NCBI GenBank assembly: GCA_023458215.1
Contig: JAEXAJ010000235.1
Coordinates: forward strand, 1-18,568
Reading direction: 5' to 3'
Length of the DNA: 18,568 nt
From: Bacteroidota bacterium
GTDB lineage: Bacteria > Bacteroidota > Bacteroidia > Bacteroidales > Bacteroidaceae
The notes under the pieces are model-generated. The model had not been told where the DNA came from. It saw nothing but the letters and a program-made list of their open reading frames with translations, and ran no database searches. Numbering within the stretch: the first letter of the stretch is position 1; the number at the start of each line of letters is the position of its first letter. This document shows positions 1 through 8,035 of the stretch, piece by piece. The position numbers were made by a program, and so were the translations under genes.

Positions 1-3000
1 CTTATCATATACCTTATACACGTCAGTCAAATAAGCGATACTGCCCAATAAACTATTCTCAGCATATAACTGTTCAAACTGCATAACCAACTCCATAGGA
101 ATCTGAATCTCTGCAGCGGTTCTTAAATTCAAACCAACAAACAATTTATTTAACAGCAAGAATTTGAACGGTTTCAGCAGGTCTAATCTAGTTTTATATA
201 GTTTCAGGTACAAGTCATAATTTGTCAATAAGAAATATTTCAGTTTAACAAAGAGATTTATCTTGCATTGTTTATGCTTAAAACACTCTTCATCCTTATC
301 CATGGCTTGCAGTATCAGGGTGAAGGTTTCCAAAGTCTTCACTTTACCAAGAGCAGCCGTTATAACAAACTTCACATCCCTAGGAGATTGTTCTTGAATA
401 TAAGGTAACAATTTCAATATATCTTCACTATTTTCATAACTTTTAAGCCAATAATGCAGCGAGTGTGAAGCCAAAATCAAGTCAATCTTTTCCTGCATAG
501 GTATCTCAAGATACTGAAGAATGGTATAATCCAAGTACTTTTGTGGAATTATAAACTCAATACTCATCTGTCGTAACTCGTCTAATGCTGACGGACACTG
601 AAAAAGTGGACTTACATCTACTTTCTCCAAATTGTCAGAGTGATAAATACTCTTAATCAATTCAACCCAACTTTCCTTCTGCTCCTTCTTTACCCCCTTT
701 TCATCTTTCCTACAGAGTTTAGCATACAAAGACAATAATGTATTTACAAAAGCCGTATCAATAAGTGGATTTTTCTTTTCTTCATAATGCGTACGTTGTT
801 CTTCACGATCTGCCTTACAATACTCTACGATCCGTTTACACGATTCTTCGGGATTATTACTATTATAAATATCACTACACAGTAATAACAAATTGCGTAC
901 ATCGGGGTAAATTTGTATAGGTATGTTCAAATTAGGCAACATGGCGTCATCACCTGCCATAAAATGATAGCCTCGTAGGTTGTTTGTACGCAAACCATAA
1001 AGGATCTGAGCATGAACTTTCTTCATTGTAGCATCCTCATGCCTACAACTCATAACAGTTCTCGCCAGATTAGACATAAATTCTTCGCGAAGATCAATAT
1101 TATACTTCAAAGCGATCTTCAATATTTGCGCCATTTTATTATATCCATAAAGACGACTAGCCATCTGCGTCAGTAATACAATAAAACATTCAGGAGAAGA
1201 ATTGACCAATGGCACAAGCTTTTCTAAGCCAGTATAAGTTTTTATTCCATTTTGGCAAATCCGGCGGAAAGTCTTGGAATGCAAATTGTGTCTTCTTTGG
1301 AAGCTACTGATTTCGTATATTACTTCGCTGTCATTATCTTCAGATTTCTTTCTCACAATGCCATTTATTCTATATTCCAATATAGAATTAAAGTATTGCA
1401 GAGTTTCCAAGGTATTATCTTTTATACTAAACTCGAACGGGCCGGGTATTGCATCTTGTGGCAACGTAAAATCTTCGATTCTGAGCTTTCCTACGTATGA
1501 TTTTTCGTAAATGCCATTTATAATCGCCTTGAAACGGTTGCTATCTCCTTGTTCCATTTTAGAAAGGCTACGAAGTAACATAATCATATCAACCGCAATA
1601 CGATTCCACTGCTCATGAGTATATTTACCTACAGTCCAAACTTCAACCAATTTCTTGAAATCAGGATAAAACAGAGGGTACCTTTTAGTATTAGCCCATC
1701 TGTTGCGAACCAGATTGCAGAATAAATCACAGCGAAACTTAACAACCGCCCCATCTACTTGCCTGTTCAACAATTCAAATATCGGGATGAATTTGGATAT
1801 TGCCATATTCCTTTTACCCAAATACTCGGCAATGCCATTTCTTTCTGTAAACAAGTGAGGATATGATTCAATAATTACTTTTACTATTTCTTCATACTTA
1901 ATATAGTTCTCTATATTTCTAAGATACAAAATGTTGACTATCGTCAACTCTGATACAAATGACTTATCCCTATAATTTCCAACCAAAGGCAATTCTGAAA
2001 ATGCCACAGGTTCTGCCGACGACCGATTGAATATATAATCAATAATTTGTTCTACGTATTTCAACGCTTCACTATTACTTTGATTGGCCATCTGAACTAA
2101 TTGACGAAGCAGAATATCCGTATTGTAAGAGGTCACTTCTCCTCCTCTGTGCTCATGAGCCTGCACATAACTTCGCAACTCTTCCACATCAGAAGCTATG
2201 CGAAGGTAAGCAGTCAGGATGTAGCTGGTAATACTCAATTTATATTGTTTCTCAGAATTCAGCCTATTTATTTCAAAGATTATTTTATTCAAATCATCTA
2301 AAGTTACTGCCATACCTGACAAGATAGAAAAAGTGTCAGAAATAGGTCTTGAGTATTTCAGTATGTATTTCTTATATACATTCCATGCAGTCTGGAAATT
2401 GAGTTGCCGTTCTGGATTAGAAATTTGCTTCTTATTGTTATTCTTTTTTTTATCAAACTTCACCATTAAAGCATTATATGCAGCAATAGAAGACGTAACA
2501 GATGATGTATCAACTTTTTGAATAGCCTCATCAAAAGTGATACTGCACTTTCCATACTTGTAGATTAGTTGTTTATTATATAAATTCGGATCAGCATCAT
2601 TTATCAACACATCCAATTGACTCATGGTATCTGTTGACATAACACTATTATACTTATCTAAAATAATACCTCCCATCTTACTATCAATCTTGATAGAATG
2701 TTCTCTACATAACTTTAGAATAGCATTCAAAATATTGTCGGACATGAAACCGGAAATCTTTGTCAATGCAATGATAGTATGCTTATCAATAGGTATTCCA
2801 TATTCTATCATACATTGCACATATTGCAAAGGAGTGCAAGATTCTATGACCTCTGTTCCGTCATCCTGAAAGAAAACCAGCGAAAGCGCATCATTAGCCA
2901 AATGCGAATCAAACAATTCCATTCGGTTATTATAGTGAATATTAGATATTCTCACTTGTTTCCTTTTGGCATATCTAAATAGCTCGTTGGCGTCTGCAAT

Positions 3001-6000
3001 TACTCTTTTGTGAGTTTTAGGGGTATTTTCATGGACAAGGATATCAATACTGTGCACCAATGAATAACCATCGAAAACAAAATTCTTATGTCGCACCAAG
3101 AATATCATTAGTTCGGAATAATTCCGGATATAAGTCTGATTGGATAAGCAAACATTGTATAATTTACCATCTTTCAAAATTCCAGATAGTTCGGGATTAT
3201 TTTCCAAATATACCAAGCAATTATCTATAATCTTCCGCTCTGCCTCACTATTGCATCTCTTTTCGAATAAACAAAGCCAAGCGTATTGCTGGCTGGAAAT
3301 CATAGACTGAAGTTGCATCTCTGCCACTATCCTCCGAGTTTCACGATCTTCTGCGAATAATCGTTTTACAATAACTTCATCAGGGATATTCAGTCGGTCT
3401 ATTTTATCAAAAAAGCCTAATGCAGTAGGAAAATCATCAGCTGTTTTTATCAGACTACAAAGAGTATATTGATCTAGTGGCATCCTCTTTTTGAGCATAG
3501 CTTTGACGATATGCCATCCTTCTTTGAAAGGTTGAGATTCCAATATCATGTTATAAGAGTAGCGATCCCGCTCTACTTCATAGTGGTCAAACATTTTGTT
3601 GATTTCACGAATTTGCGCCACATCATTTTCCTTCTTTGCTTTACTCAATAATCTGTTTAATATAAAATGATTGATAAGCAAAAAATTGTGAGGATCACGC
3701 GAATGAGGTTCTATATAATAATAAAAAAGGTTGAGTGCTTCCCACAAAGAGCAATCTACCATATCAAGGATATTGGAATAGGTGTAGGAGTCACGAAATA
3801 CCATCTGAGATTTATCATCTTTAAGATGAACAAATATTTCATTAAATGCCTCCTTAAAACCACTTTTGTCAAACTGCTTTATAAATGCATTAGCTACAGT
3901 TGCTATTATAATGCGAATACGATAACGAGGTGTCCATCCTAGATCAAGCGTAGCCTGAACAACTGCTATCAGTTTGTCAACAATGAAATCTCCCATCAAT
4001 CGCGCCTCATTCTGATATAATCTGCCAAATGCTCCCAACAATGCATAAGTATCAACATTACTTAAAACATCTATCAAAGACAGTTTTTCTTTGGAATATT
4101 TCTCCTTATTAGCATCATAACTCATTAAAATATTCTTGTCATCAGAGCACAGGATATATCCCATGCGCAACAAGTAGCAAGCCAACTCAAATTCTTCTTC
4201 TGTGGAAACTAAACTAAATAGTCTATTTAATGCCTGCCGATACCAACTTAAATCAAACATAAACAAGAACCTCTCTTGATCTTTCTTTCGAGTAGCTCCT
4301 TCATCCGCCATTATATAGTCAATATAGACCTGCTCATCCTTTATGCGAAACTGAGTGACTATTTCCAAACCTTCGCGAAAAGTTTGTATCTTTTGCATTC
4401 TTTTATATAAGAGAAATGGTTCCCTGCCAAAACACTCATATTCCTGAAGACTCTCTACTTTTCTCACCTCATCAGGAGTTTTCGCACGCATATAGAGTGC
4501 ACCGAGCATAAACATATCACGCAGCCCTTCCTTTGCCATCATAAAATATTCCCATGCCTCTTCAAAGTCTGTTGCATCATAAATTTTTTGCTTGAATATC
4601 TTGGGATAATATAAAGGAACCTCTTCTGTAAACGTATCTAAAGCAATACCTTGTTCTATCGCAGCCTTTTCTTTCAATAAACGAGCAACCCAGTCATTAT
4701 TTTCTTCCAAAGGTTCTAACTTCTCCTGAAAAATGCCAAAAAGGTGCTCAGAAACCTCTTTTCGATGTTCACAACGTGTTATTATTTTAGCAAAGTCAAT
4801 AATCAAAGGCTGCTTTTGCTCATATACAAAGGATAATATCAAGTAAATCAAGTCAAGTTCTTGTTCCGGAGTACACATCAACTCATCTTCCATCACCTCA
4901 CCGGAATAGTCAATAAAATAACGATATACATACTCTTGAATACCAAGCACATTGACTTTCTTAGGATCATCTTTCAATGTATAAGAGTTATCTGTAATAC
5001 CCGTACAAGTCGATAACAGTGCGCGTTGGGCAAAATTGAATTGATCTCTTTCCAACCTTAATCTTTTACCATTTTCATCACAACGGCGACTATGCAGATA
5101 TTTACAAAACACATACATGCTATCCAAGTCGCCCATATTGGAATTGTGCCAAATAGAGAATGCTTTAATAGAACGTAACAAGTTTTGTCTCACCATACGA
5201 GCTACTTCTCCCTGAGCTTTTGCCAAAAAGGAGTTATAGTCTTGTTTCTTACTATCAAGGTCGATCAATAAAGCACCGGCTGTACGATATTTGGTATTTT
5301 GTTCTTTTATTATAAAACCATTTCTTTTGAATAACTGTATAGCCTCCACATGTTCGTTTGGAGACATATGAGGTATTTCAATCTTCTCTTTAGTAACATT
5401 TTCAAGTAAATCAGAAACGGGCAAATCTTTTATCGGAACAGTAGCAGTAATAATAACCGTACACTCTTTCTTGTGTACTTGCATGAACAAGGATTCTAAA
5501 GCACTTGAAATAGCATTATCTTCTAATTTATATTTATTAAAATCATCGAAAATCAAATATAGTTTCTGTTCTAATTTAGCATACTCCAAATATTTTGTAA
5601 TATCATTTATTTTAGATAGAAGTACATCGGTTAAAGTATCAAATGAGGGCATCACATAAAACCACCCTTGAGGTATTTTAGTAGCAGCCTGATAAACAGC
5701 CCGTGTTTTGCCGGACAATGACGCTCCATATAGGTAAACGACATCCTTTTGACCACATAATGCAGCCTTTATATCAACATCAAAATCTCGTTTAAAATAC
5801 ACTCCATCGACGCAATGTTCCCTACGTGCGTCATCACTATAAAAATCAGAAGGGACAAAAGATCTACCCATCTTTGCATCCATCAACGGTCTATAGGGCG
5901 AAGTCATCCAGTTTCTGACCTCTTGGGTTACTTTCATCTTAATATCTTCAGCTGTTTCAAAAGGATAAGCATATACTAATTTATCCTTTACCAATACAGA

Positions 6001-6435
6001 TTTTTCCTGTGTAGAAGCATAATGATTGTCATCAAAGCGAGCTTTGTCAATATACCTCTTTTGAAAATCGCCGAATGTACATTGATTCTCTCCTGCGACA
6101 TTGACTGTTGGAGTCTTCTTATAAAACACAGAAATATAAACAGGATATTGATGATTCTTGCAGAATTCTGTGGCCTTTCTATATTCTTCGATTGTTTTAT
6201 CTCCTACCACCCCGTCTATAATCATTATAAAGAAAGCACTCTCTCCAATCAATCTATTAACGGGCTCTTGTGCACTGTCCTTCTCCTGCCGCTGATTTGC
6301 GTGTTCGGTATAATCATAGTATGAGAAGGTGCAGTTATATTTCTCACCATCCAACTCCGTCACAGCCTGAGATACAGCAGCACGGTATTCTTTAAGAGCT
6401 AAAGAAGATGCGATAAATGTCTGAAAGTTAATCAT
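1..6435 (-). CDS. Giant STAND-like P-loop NTPase with TIR/DUF4062-like N-terminus and long helical-repeat C-terminus (3' end missing)
   Basis: I translated this frame codon by codon: 2145 codons with no stop, leaving the window still open. The ATG at 6435 is the first start after an in-frame stop at 6463-6465; an ATG five bases upstream meets a stop after two codons. Residues 1-107 look like a DUF4062/TIR-like fold: a FIASS strand and KEYR helix (7-18), a hydrophobic strand (67-73) and an IEEYRKA helix with E83/E84. An NTPase module follows: Walker A GASLSGKT (237-244), Walker B LYLIFDD (292-298), a sensor-like TVIITAT strand (326-332), and a PHMSPNEHVEAIQLF segment (355-369) typical of STAND ATPases. 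The rest is almost all helical, with PPR/TPR-like hairpins, for example at 959-1020. No signal peptide or membrane segment is seen, so it is probably cytoplasmic. It is AT-rich compared with its neighbours. An immune or defence role is inferred from layout; the family is not identified. Confidence 0.85.
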   Translation of the reverse strand, partial: MINFQTFIASSLALKEYRAAVSQAVTELDGEKYNCTFSYYDYTEHANQRQEKDSAQEPVNRLIGESAFFIMIIDGVVGDKTIEEYRKATEFCKNHQYPVYISVFYKKTPTVNVAGENQCTFGDFQKRYIDKARFDDNHYASTQEKSVLVKDKLVYAYPFETAEDIKMKVTQEVRNWMTSPYRPLMDAKMGRSFVPSDFYSDDARREHCVDGVYFKRDFDVDIKAALCGQKDVVYLYGASLSGKTRAVYQAATKIPQGWFYVMPSFDTLTDVLLSKINDITKYLEYAKLEQKLYLIFDDFNKYKLEDNAISSALESLFMQVHKKECTVIITATVPIKDLPVSDLLENVTKEKIEIPHMSPNEHVEAIQLFKRNGFIIKEQNTKYRTAGALLIDLDSKKQDYNSFLAKAQGEVARMVRQNLLRSIKAFSIWHNSNMGDLDSMYVFCKYLHSRRCDENGKRLRLERDQFNFAQRALLSTCTGITDNSYTLKDDPKKVNVLGIQEYVYRYFIDYSGEVMEDELMCTPEQELDLIYLILSFVYEQKQPLIIDFAKIITRCEHRKEVSEHLFGIFQEKLEPLEENNDWVARLLKEKAAIEQGIALDTFTEEVPLYYPKIFKQKIYDATDFEEAWEYFMMAKEGLRDMFMLGALYMRAKTPDEVRKVESLQEYECFGREPFLLYKRMQKIQTFREGLEIVTQFRIKDEQVYIDYIMADEGATRKKDQERFLFMFDLSWYRQALNRLFSLVSTEEEFELACYLLRMGYILCSDDKNILMSYDANKEKYSKEKLSLIDVLSNVDTYALLGAFGRLYQNEARLMGDFIVDKLIAVVQATLDLGWTPRYRIRIIIATVANAFIKQFDKSGFKEAFNEIFVHLKDDKSQMVFRDSYTYSNILDMVDCSLWEALNLFYYYIEPHSRDPHNFLLINHFILNRLLSKAKKENDVAQIREINKMFDHYEVERDRYSYNMILESQPFKEGWHIVKAMLKKRMPLDQYTLCSLIKTADDFPTALGFFDKIDRLNIPDEVIVKRLFAEDRETRRIVAEMQLQSMISSQQYAWLCLFEKRCNSEAERKIIDNCLVYLENNPELSGILKDGKLYNVCLSNQTYIRNYSELMIFLVRHKNFVFDGYSLVHSIDILVHENTPKTHKRVIADANELFRYAKRKQVRISNIHYNNRMELFDSHLANDALSLVFFQDDGTEVIESCTPLQYVQCMIEYGIPIDKHTIIALTKISGFMSDNILNAILKLCREHSIKIDSKMGGIILDKYNSVMSTDTMSQLDVLINDADPNLYNKQLIYKYGKCSITFDEAIQKVDTSSVTSSIAAYNALMVKFDKKKNNNKKQISNPERQLNFQTAWNVYKKYILKYSRPISDTFSILSGMAVTLDDLNKIIFEINRLNSEKQYKLSITSYILTAYLRIASDVEELRSYVQAHEHRGGEVTSYNTDILLRQLVQMANQSNSEALKYVEQIIDYIFNRSSAEPVAFSELPLVGNYRDKSFVSELTIVNILYLRNIENYIKYEEIVKVIIESYPHLFTERNGIAEYLGKRNMAISKFIPIFELLNRQVDGAVVKFRCDLFCNLVRNRWANTKRYPLFYPDFKKLVEVWTVGKYTHEQWNRIAVDMIMLLRSLSKMEQGDSNRFKAIINGIYEKSYVGKLRIEDFTLPQDAIPGPFEFSIKDNTLETLQYFNSILEYRINGIVRKKSEDNDSEVIYEISSFQRRHNLHSKTFRRICQNGIKTYTGLEKLVPLVNSSPECFIVLLTQMASRLYGYNKMAQILKIALKYNIDLREEFMSNLARTVMSCRHEDATMKKVHAQILYGLRTNNLRGYHFMAGDDAMLPNLNIPIQIYPDVRNLLLLCSDIYNSNNPEESCKRIVEYCKADREEQRTHYEEKKNPLIDTAFVNTLLSLYAKLCRKDEKGVKKEQKESWVELIKSIYHSDNLEKVDVSPLFQCPSALDELRQMSIEFIIPQKYLDYTILQYLEIPMQEKIDLILASHSLHYWLKSYENSEDILKLLPYIQEQSPRDVKFVITAALGKVKTLETFTLILQAMDKDEECFKHKQCKINLFVKLKYFLLTNYDLYLKLYKTRLDLLKPFKFLLLNKLFVGLNLRTAAEIQIPMELVMQFEQLYAENSLLGSIAYLTDVYKVYDK

Positions 6436-6466
6436 AGCATTATATTTTTTGAGACATAAGACTCAT

Positions 6467-6474
6467 CAAATATA
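6467..6474 (-). promoter_or_regulatory. Candidate -7 box for the giant NTPase gene
   Basis: On the minus strand this reads TATATTTG, an exact match to the Bacteroidota -7 consensus TAnnTTTG, about 31 bases before the ATG. It would give a short leader. No TTTG -33 element lies at the usual 19-21 base spacing, so the call rests on one element in AT-rich DNA where chance matches are likely. Confidence 0.4.
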
Positions 6475-6527
6475 AATAATATTTTAATAAATAAGAAATT
6501 TAATAACAAAATCTAGAATACTAAACC

Positions 6528-6535
6528 CAAAGATA
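6528..6535 (-). promoter_or_regulatory. Alternative -7 box for the giant NTPase gene
   Basis: The minus strand reads TATCTTTG, also an exact TAnnTTTG match, within the ten or so bases after the porin terminator hairpin. It would give a leader of roughly 85 bases. The same TATATCTTTGG string follows the guaB terminator, which slightly favours a real promoter. No good -33 element is visible. Confidence 0.35.
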
Positions 6536-6545
6536 TATAACAGAA

Positions 6546-6582
6546 AGTGGGCTACATTTCCATTCAGGAGACGTAGCCCACT
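6546..6582 (-). terminator. Intrinsic terminator of the OmpA-family porin gene
   Basis: A perfect 10-bp stem (6546-6555 with 6573-6582, AGTGGGCTAC) encloses a 17-base loop, about 25 bases past the porin stop codon. On the minus strand it is followed by TTCTGTTATAT, a modest U-rich tract. It separates the housekeeping block from the giant gene. Confidence 0.7.
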
Positions 6583-6606
6583 CTTTATTTATCGGTAATC
6601 TGTAGC

Positions 6607-7794
6607 TTATTCTGCAGATTTTACCAATACCACGCGGTTCAAGATAGGTTGACCGAATTTATCGACGCCACCATCAGCACTTACTTTCAAGCGATCGGCA
6701 GAGATTCCGAAATTCTTTACTAATACATCAACTACTGCTTGTGCACGCTTCAAGCTTAATGTTTGGTTAAATGAAGGTGTTCCTGTATAGGAGTCAGCAT
6801 ATCCGTTGACGGTATAAGTTGCATTCGGGAACTGTTTCATCTGATCGGCTAAGTAGGACAGATTCATAACTTCACGAGGAGTTACATCAGCCGAACCAAT
6901 GGTGAAGAATACAGTACGTGGCGCAATATCACTTTGAACAACAACTTCTGTTTCCGAAACTTCGGCTACCGGTTGGTTCTGAGCTGCCGTTAATGCATTC
7001 TGTAATTGTTGGTTATTAGCAGCCAACTGAGCGAGTTGTTCCTGCATAATAGCCAGTTCTGCCTGAGAAATCAGTTGAGGAATAGGACGGTTGAAACCAC
7101 GTTTTGGGAAACGATAAGTCAAACCGAGAGTTGCACTCAATACGCCATCAAATCCATGTTTGCCACCAACTTCGCCATCAAATTTATCTTCAACGCCCAT
7201 TGCGCTTAATTCCAAGTTAATATCAACAGCATTCGAAATTCGGAAGCGATTGATGATACCTGCATTTACAGCTAAAGCTTCGCGTTTAGGACTTGAGTAG
7301 TTGTGAGTAAAACCTGCACCTAAATAAGGTATAATTTCGTAGACACGATGTTGATTGTAACCTCCAAAAAGCGCATTCAGATTGAACATCACATCACCGT
7401 GCAAGTTCATGTAATCGAAACGCTGTTTGTAATAACCATCTTTCATTTGGGTACCTTTTACATAGGGTGCACCCGCATCATACGTAAATCCTTTAGCTTG
7501 TAAACCGCTGTATTGCACACGTAATCCCAATCCGGGAGTAAACCATTTACCAACGGCAAAGTTCAAAGTCGGGCTAATACGGTCACTGAAACTTCCTGCA
7601 TGATCATTATCTCCATACATAACAGAAGCACCGCCCCCAATAGAGAAGAACCAGTTATCCCAAAACTTATTAGTTAACACTCGATACTTGTCTTGTACCT
7701 GGATTTCCTCGAATCCGACTACTACTTCACTCTGCTGCGCAAAAGCAACAGAGGTTAAACTGGACAATGCCAGAATCATTAGAATCTTTTTCAT
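6607..7794 (-). CDS. OmpA-family outer-membrane protein (beta-barrel plus OmpA-like peptidoglycan-binding domain)
   Basis: This 395-aa protein probably anchors the outer membrane to peptidoglycan. Residues 1-20 form a signal peptide (MKKILMILALSS then SVAFAQQ). Residues about 40-235 alternate aromatic and glycine-rich strands (WFFSIGGGASV, LGLTYRF), as in a beta-barrel. A proline and a Gln/Ala/Leu-rich probable coiled coil (about 240-275) lead to the OmpA-like domain (about 290-395). That domain has the NGYAD motif (D near 334), the NQTLSLKRAQAVVDVL helix and a late NR (R near 387), matching the residues that hold diaminopimelate in this family. The ATG is preceded by AAGG at a usable distance. 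It is alone between a double hairpin upstream and a terminator downstream, so it is probably monocistronic. No confident -7/-33 pair was found in its leader. The family is secure; the exact orthologue name is not. Confidence 0.93.
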   Translation of the reverse strand: MKKILMILALSSLTSVAFAQQSEVVVGFEEIQVQDKYRVLTNKFWDNWFFSIGGGASVMYGDNDHAGSFSDRISPTLNFAVGKWFTPGLGLRVQYSGLQAKGFTYDAGAPYVKGTQMKDGYYKQRFDYMNLHGDVMFNLNALFGGYNQHRVYEIIPYLGAGFTHNYSSPKREALAVNAGIINRFRISNAVDINLELSAMGVEDKFDGEVGGKHGFDGVLSATLGLTYRFPKRGFNRPIPQLISQAELAIMQEQLAQLAANNQQLQNALTAAQNQPVAEVSETEVVVQSDIAPRTVFFTIGSADVTPREVMNLSYLADQMKQFPNATYTVNGYADSYTGTPSFNQTLSLKRAQAVVDVLVKNFGISADRLKVSADGGVDKFGQPILNRVVLVKSAE

Positions 7795-7937
7795 ATACCT
7801 TAAATAGTTAAGTGGTTAATTGTTTTTCTAATCTTATAAACTGATATAAAAACACCAATTGGACTAAAAAGTTCTGAAAAAGTTTTCTTTTTGCTAAATA
7901 TGCTCTCGAAATATCGGACACGACTTATATATAAAGG

Positions 7938-7976
7938 AAACAGACCATCTGTTCACCATAAACAGATGGTCTGTTT
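7938..7976 (-). repeat. Perfect 16-bp inverted repeat between mutL and the porin gene
   Basis: Arms 7938-7953 and 7961-7976 (AAACAGACCATCTGTT and its complement) pair perfectly around a 7-base loop. On the minus strand it follows mutL and a sister hairpin, and is followed by CCTTTATATATAAG, not a clean T-tract. It could be a mutL terminator or a structure in the long porin leader. Confidence 0.65.
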
Positions 7977-7982
7977 GCCATC

Positions 7983-8019
7983 AACGCATCATCTGTTTAC
8001 CTCAAACAGACCATGCGTT
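7983..8019 (-). repeat. Imperfect 16-bp inverted repeat just after mutL
   Basis: Arms 7983-7998 and 8004-8019 pair at 14 of 16 positions around a 5-base loop. The arms contain the same AAACAGACCAT / CATCTGTTT core as the neighbouring hairpin, so the two are related. It begins 16 bases past the mutL stop codon, where a terminator would be expected, but no U-tract follows. Confidence 0.6.
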
Positions 8020-8035
8020 TCGGGTATGCATGCAA

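Noticed and set aside
1252..3942. Several plus-strand frames of 60-90 aa
   Set aside because: All are antisense to the giant gene, overlap each other and show no domain or compositional sense. They are chance frames in AT-rich DNA.
6022..6324. Plus-strand frame of 100 aa with hydrophobic segments
   Set aside because: It lies wholly opposite the N-terminal domain of the giant minus-strand gene, whose reading frame is continuous and has recognisable motifs. No promoter or start context supports it.
1..6435. The giant gene as a frameshifted or composite pseudogene
   Set aside because: Codon-by-codon reading stays in one frame for 2145 codons with protein-like composition throughout, so nothing suggests decay in the visible part.
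7938..8019. Hairpin pair as a CRISPR array or attachment site
   Set aside because: Only two units, inverted rather than direct repeats, no unique spacers, and no integrase or cas gene in the window.
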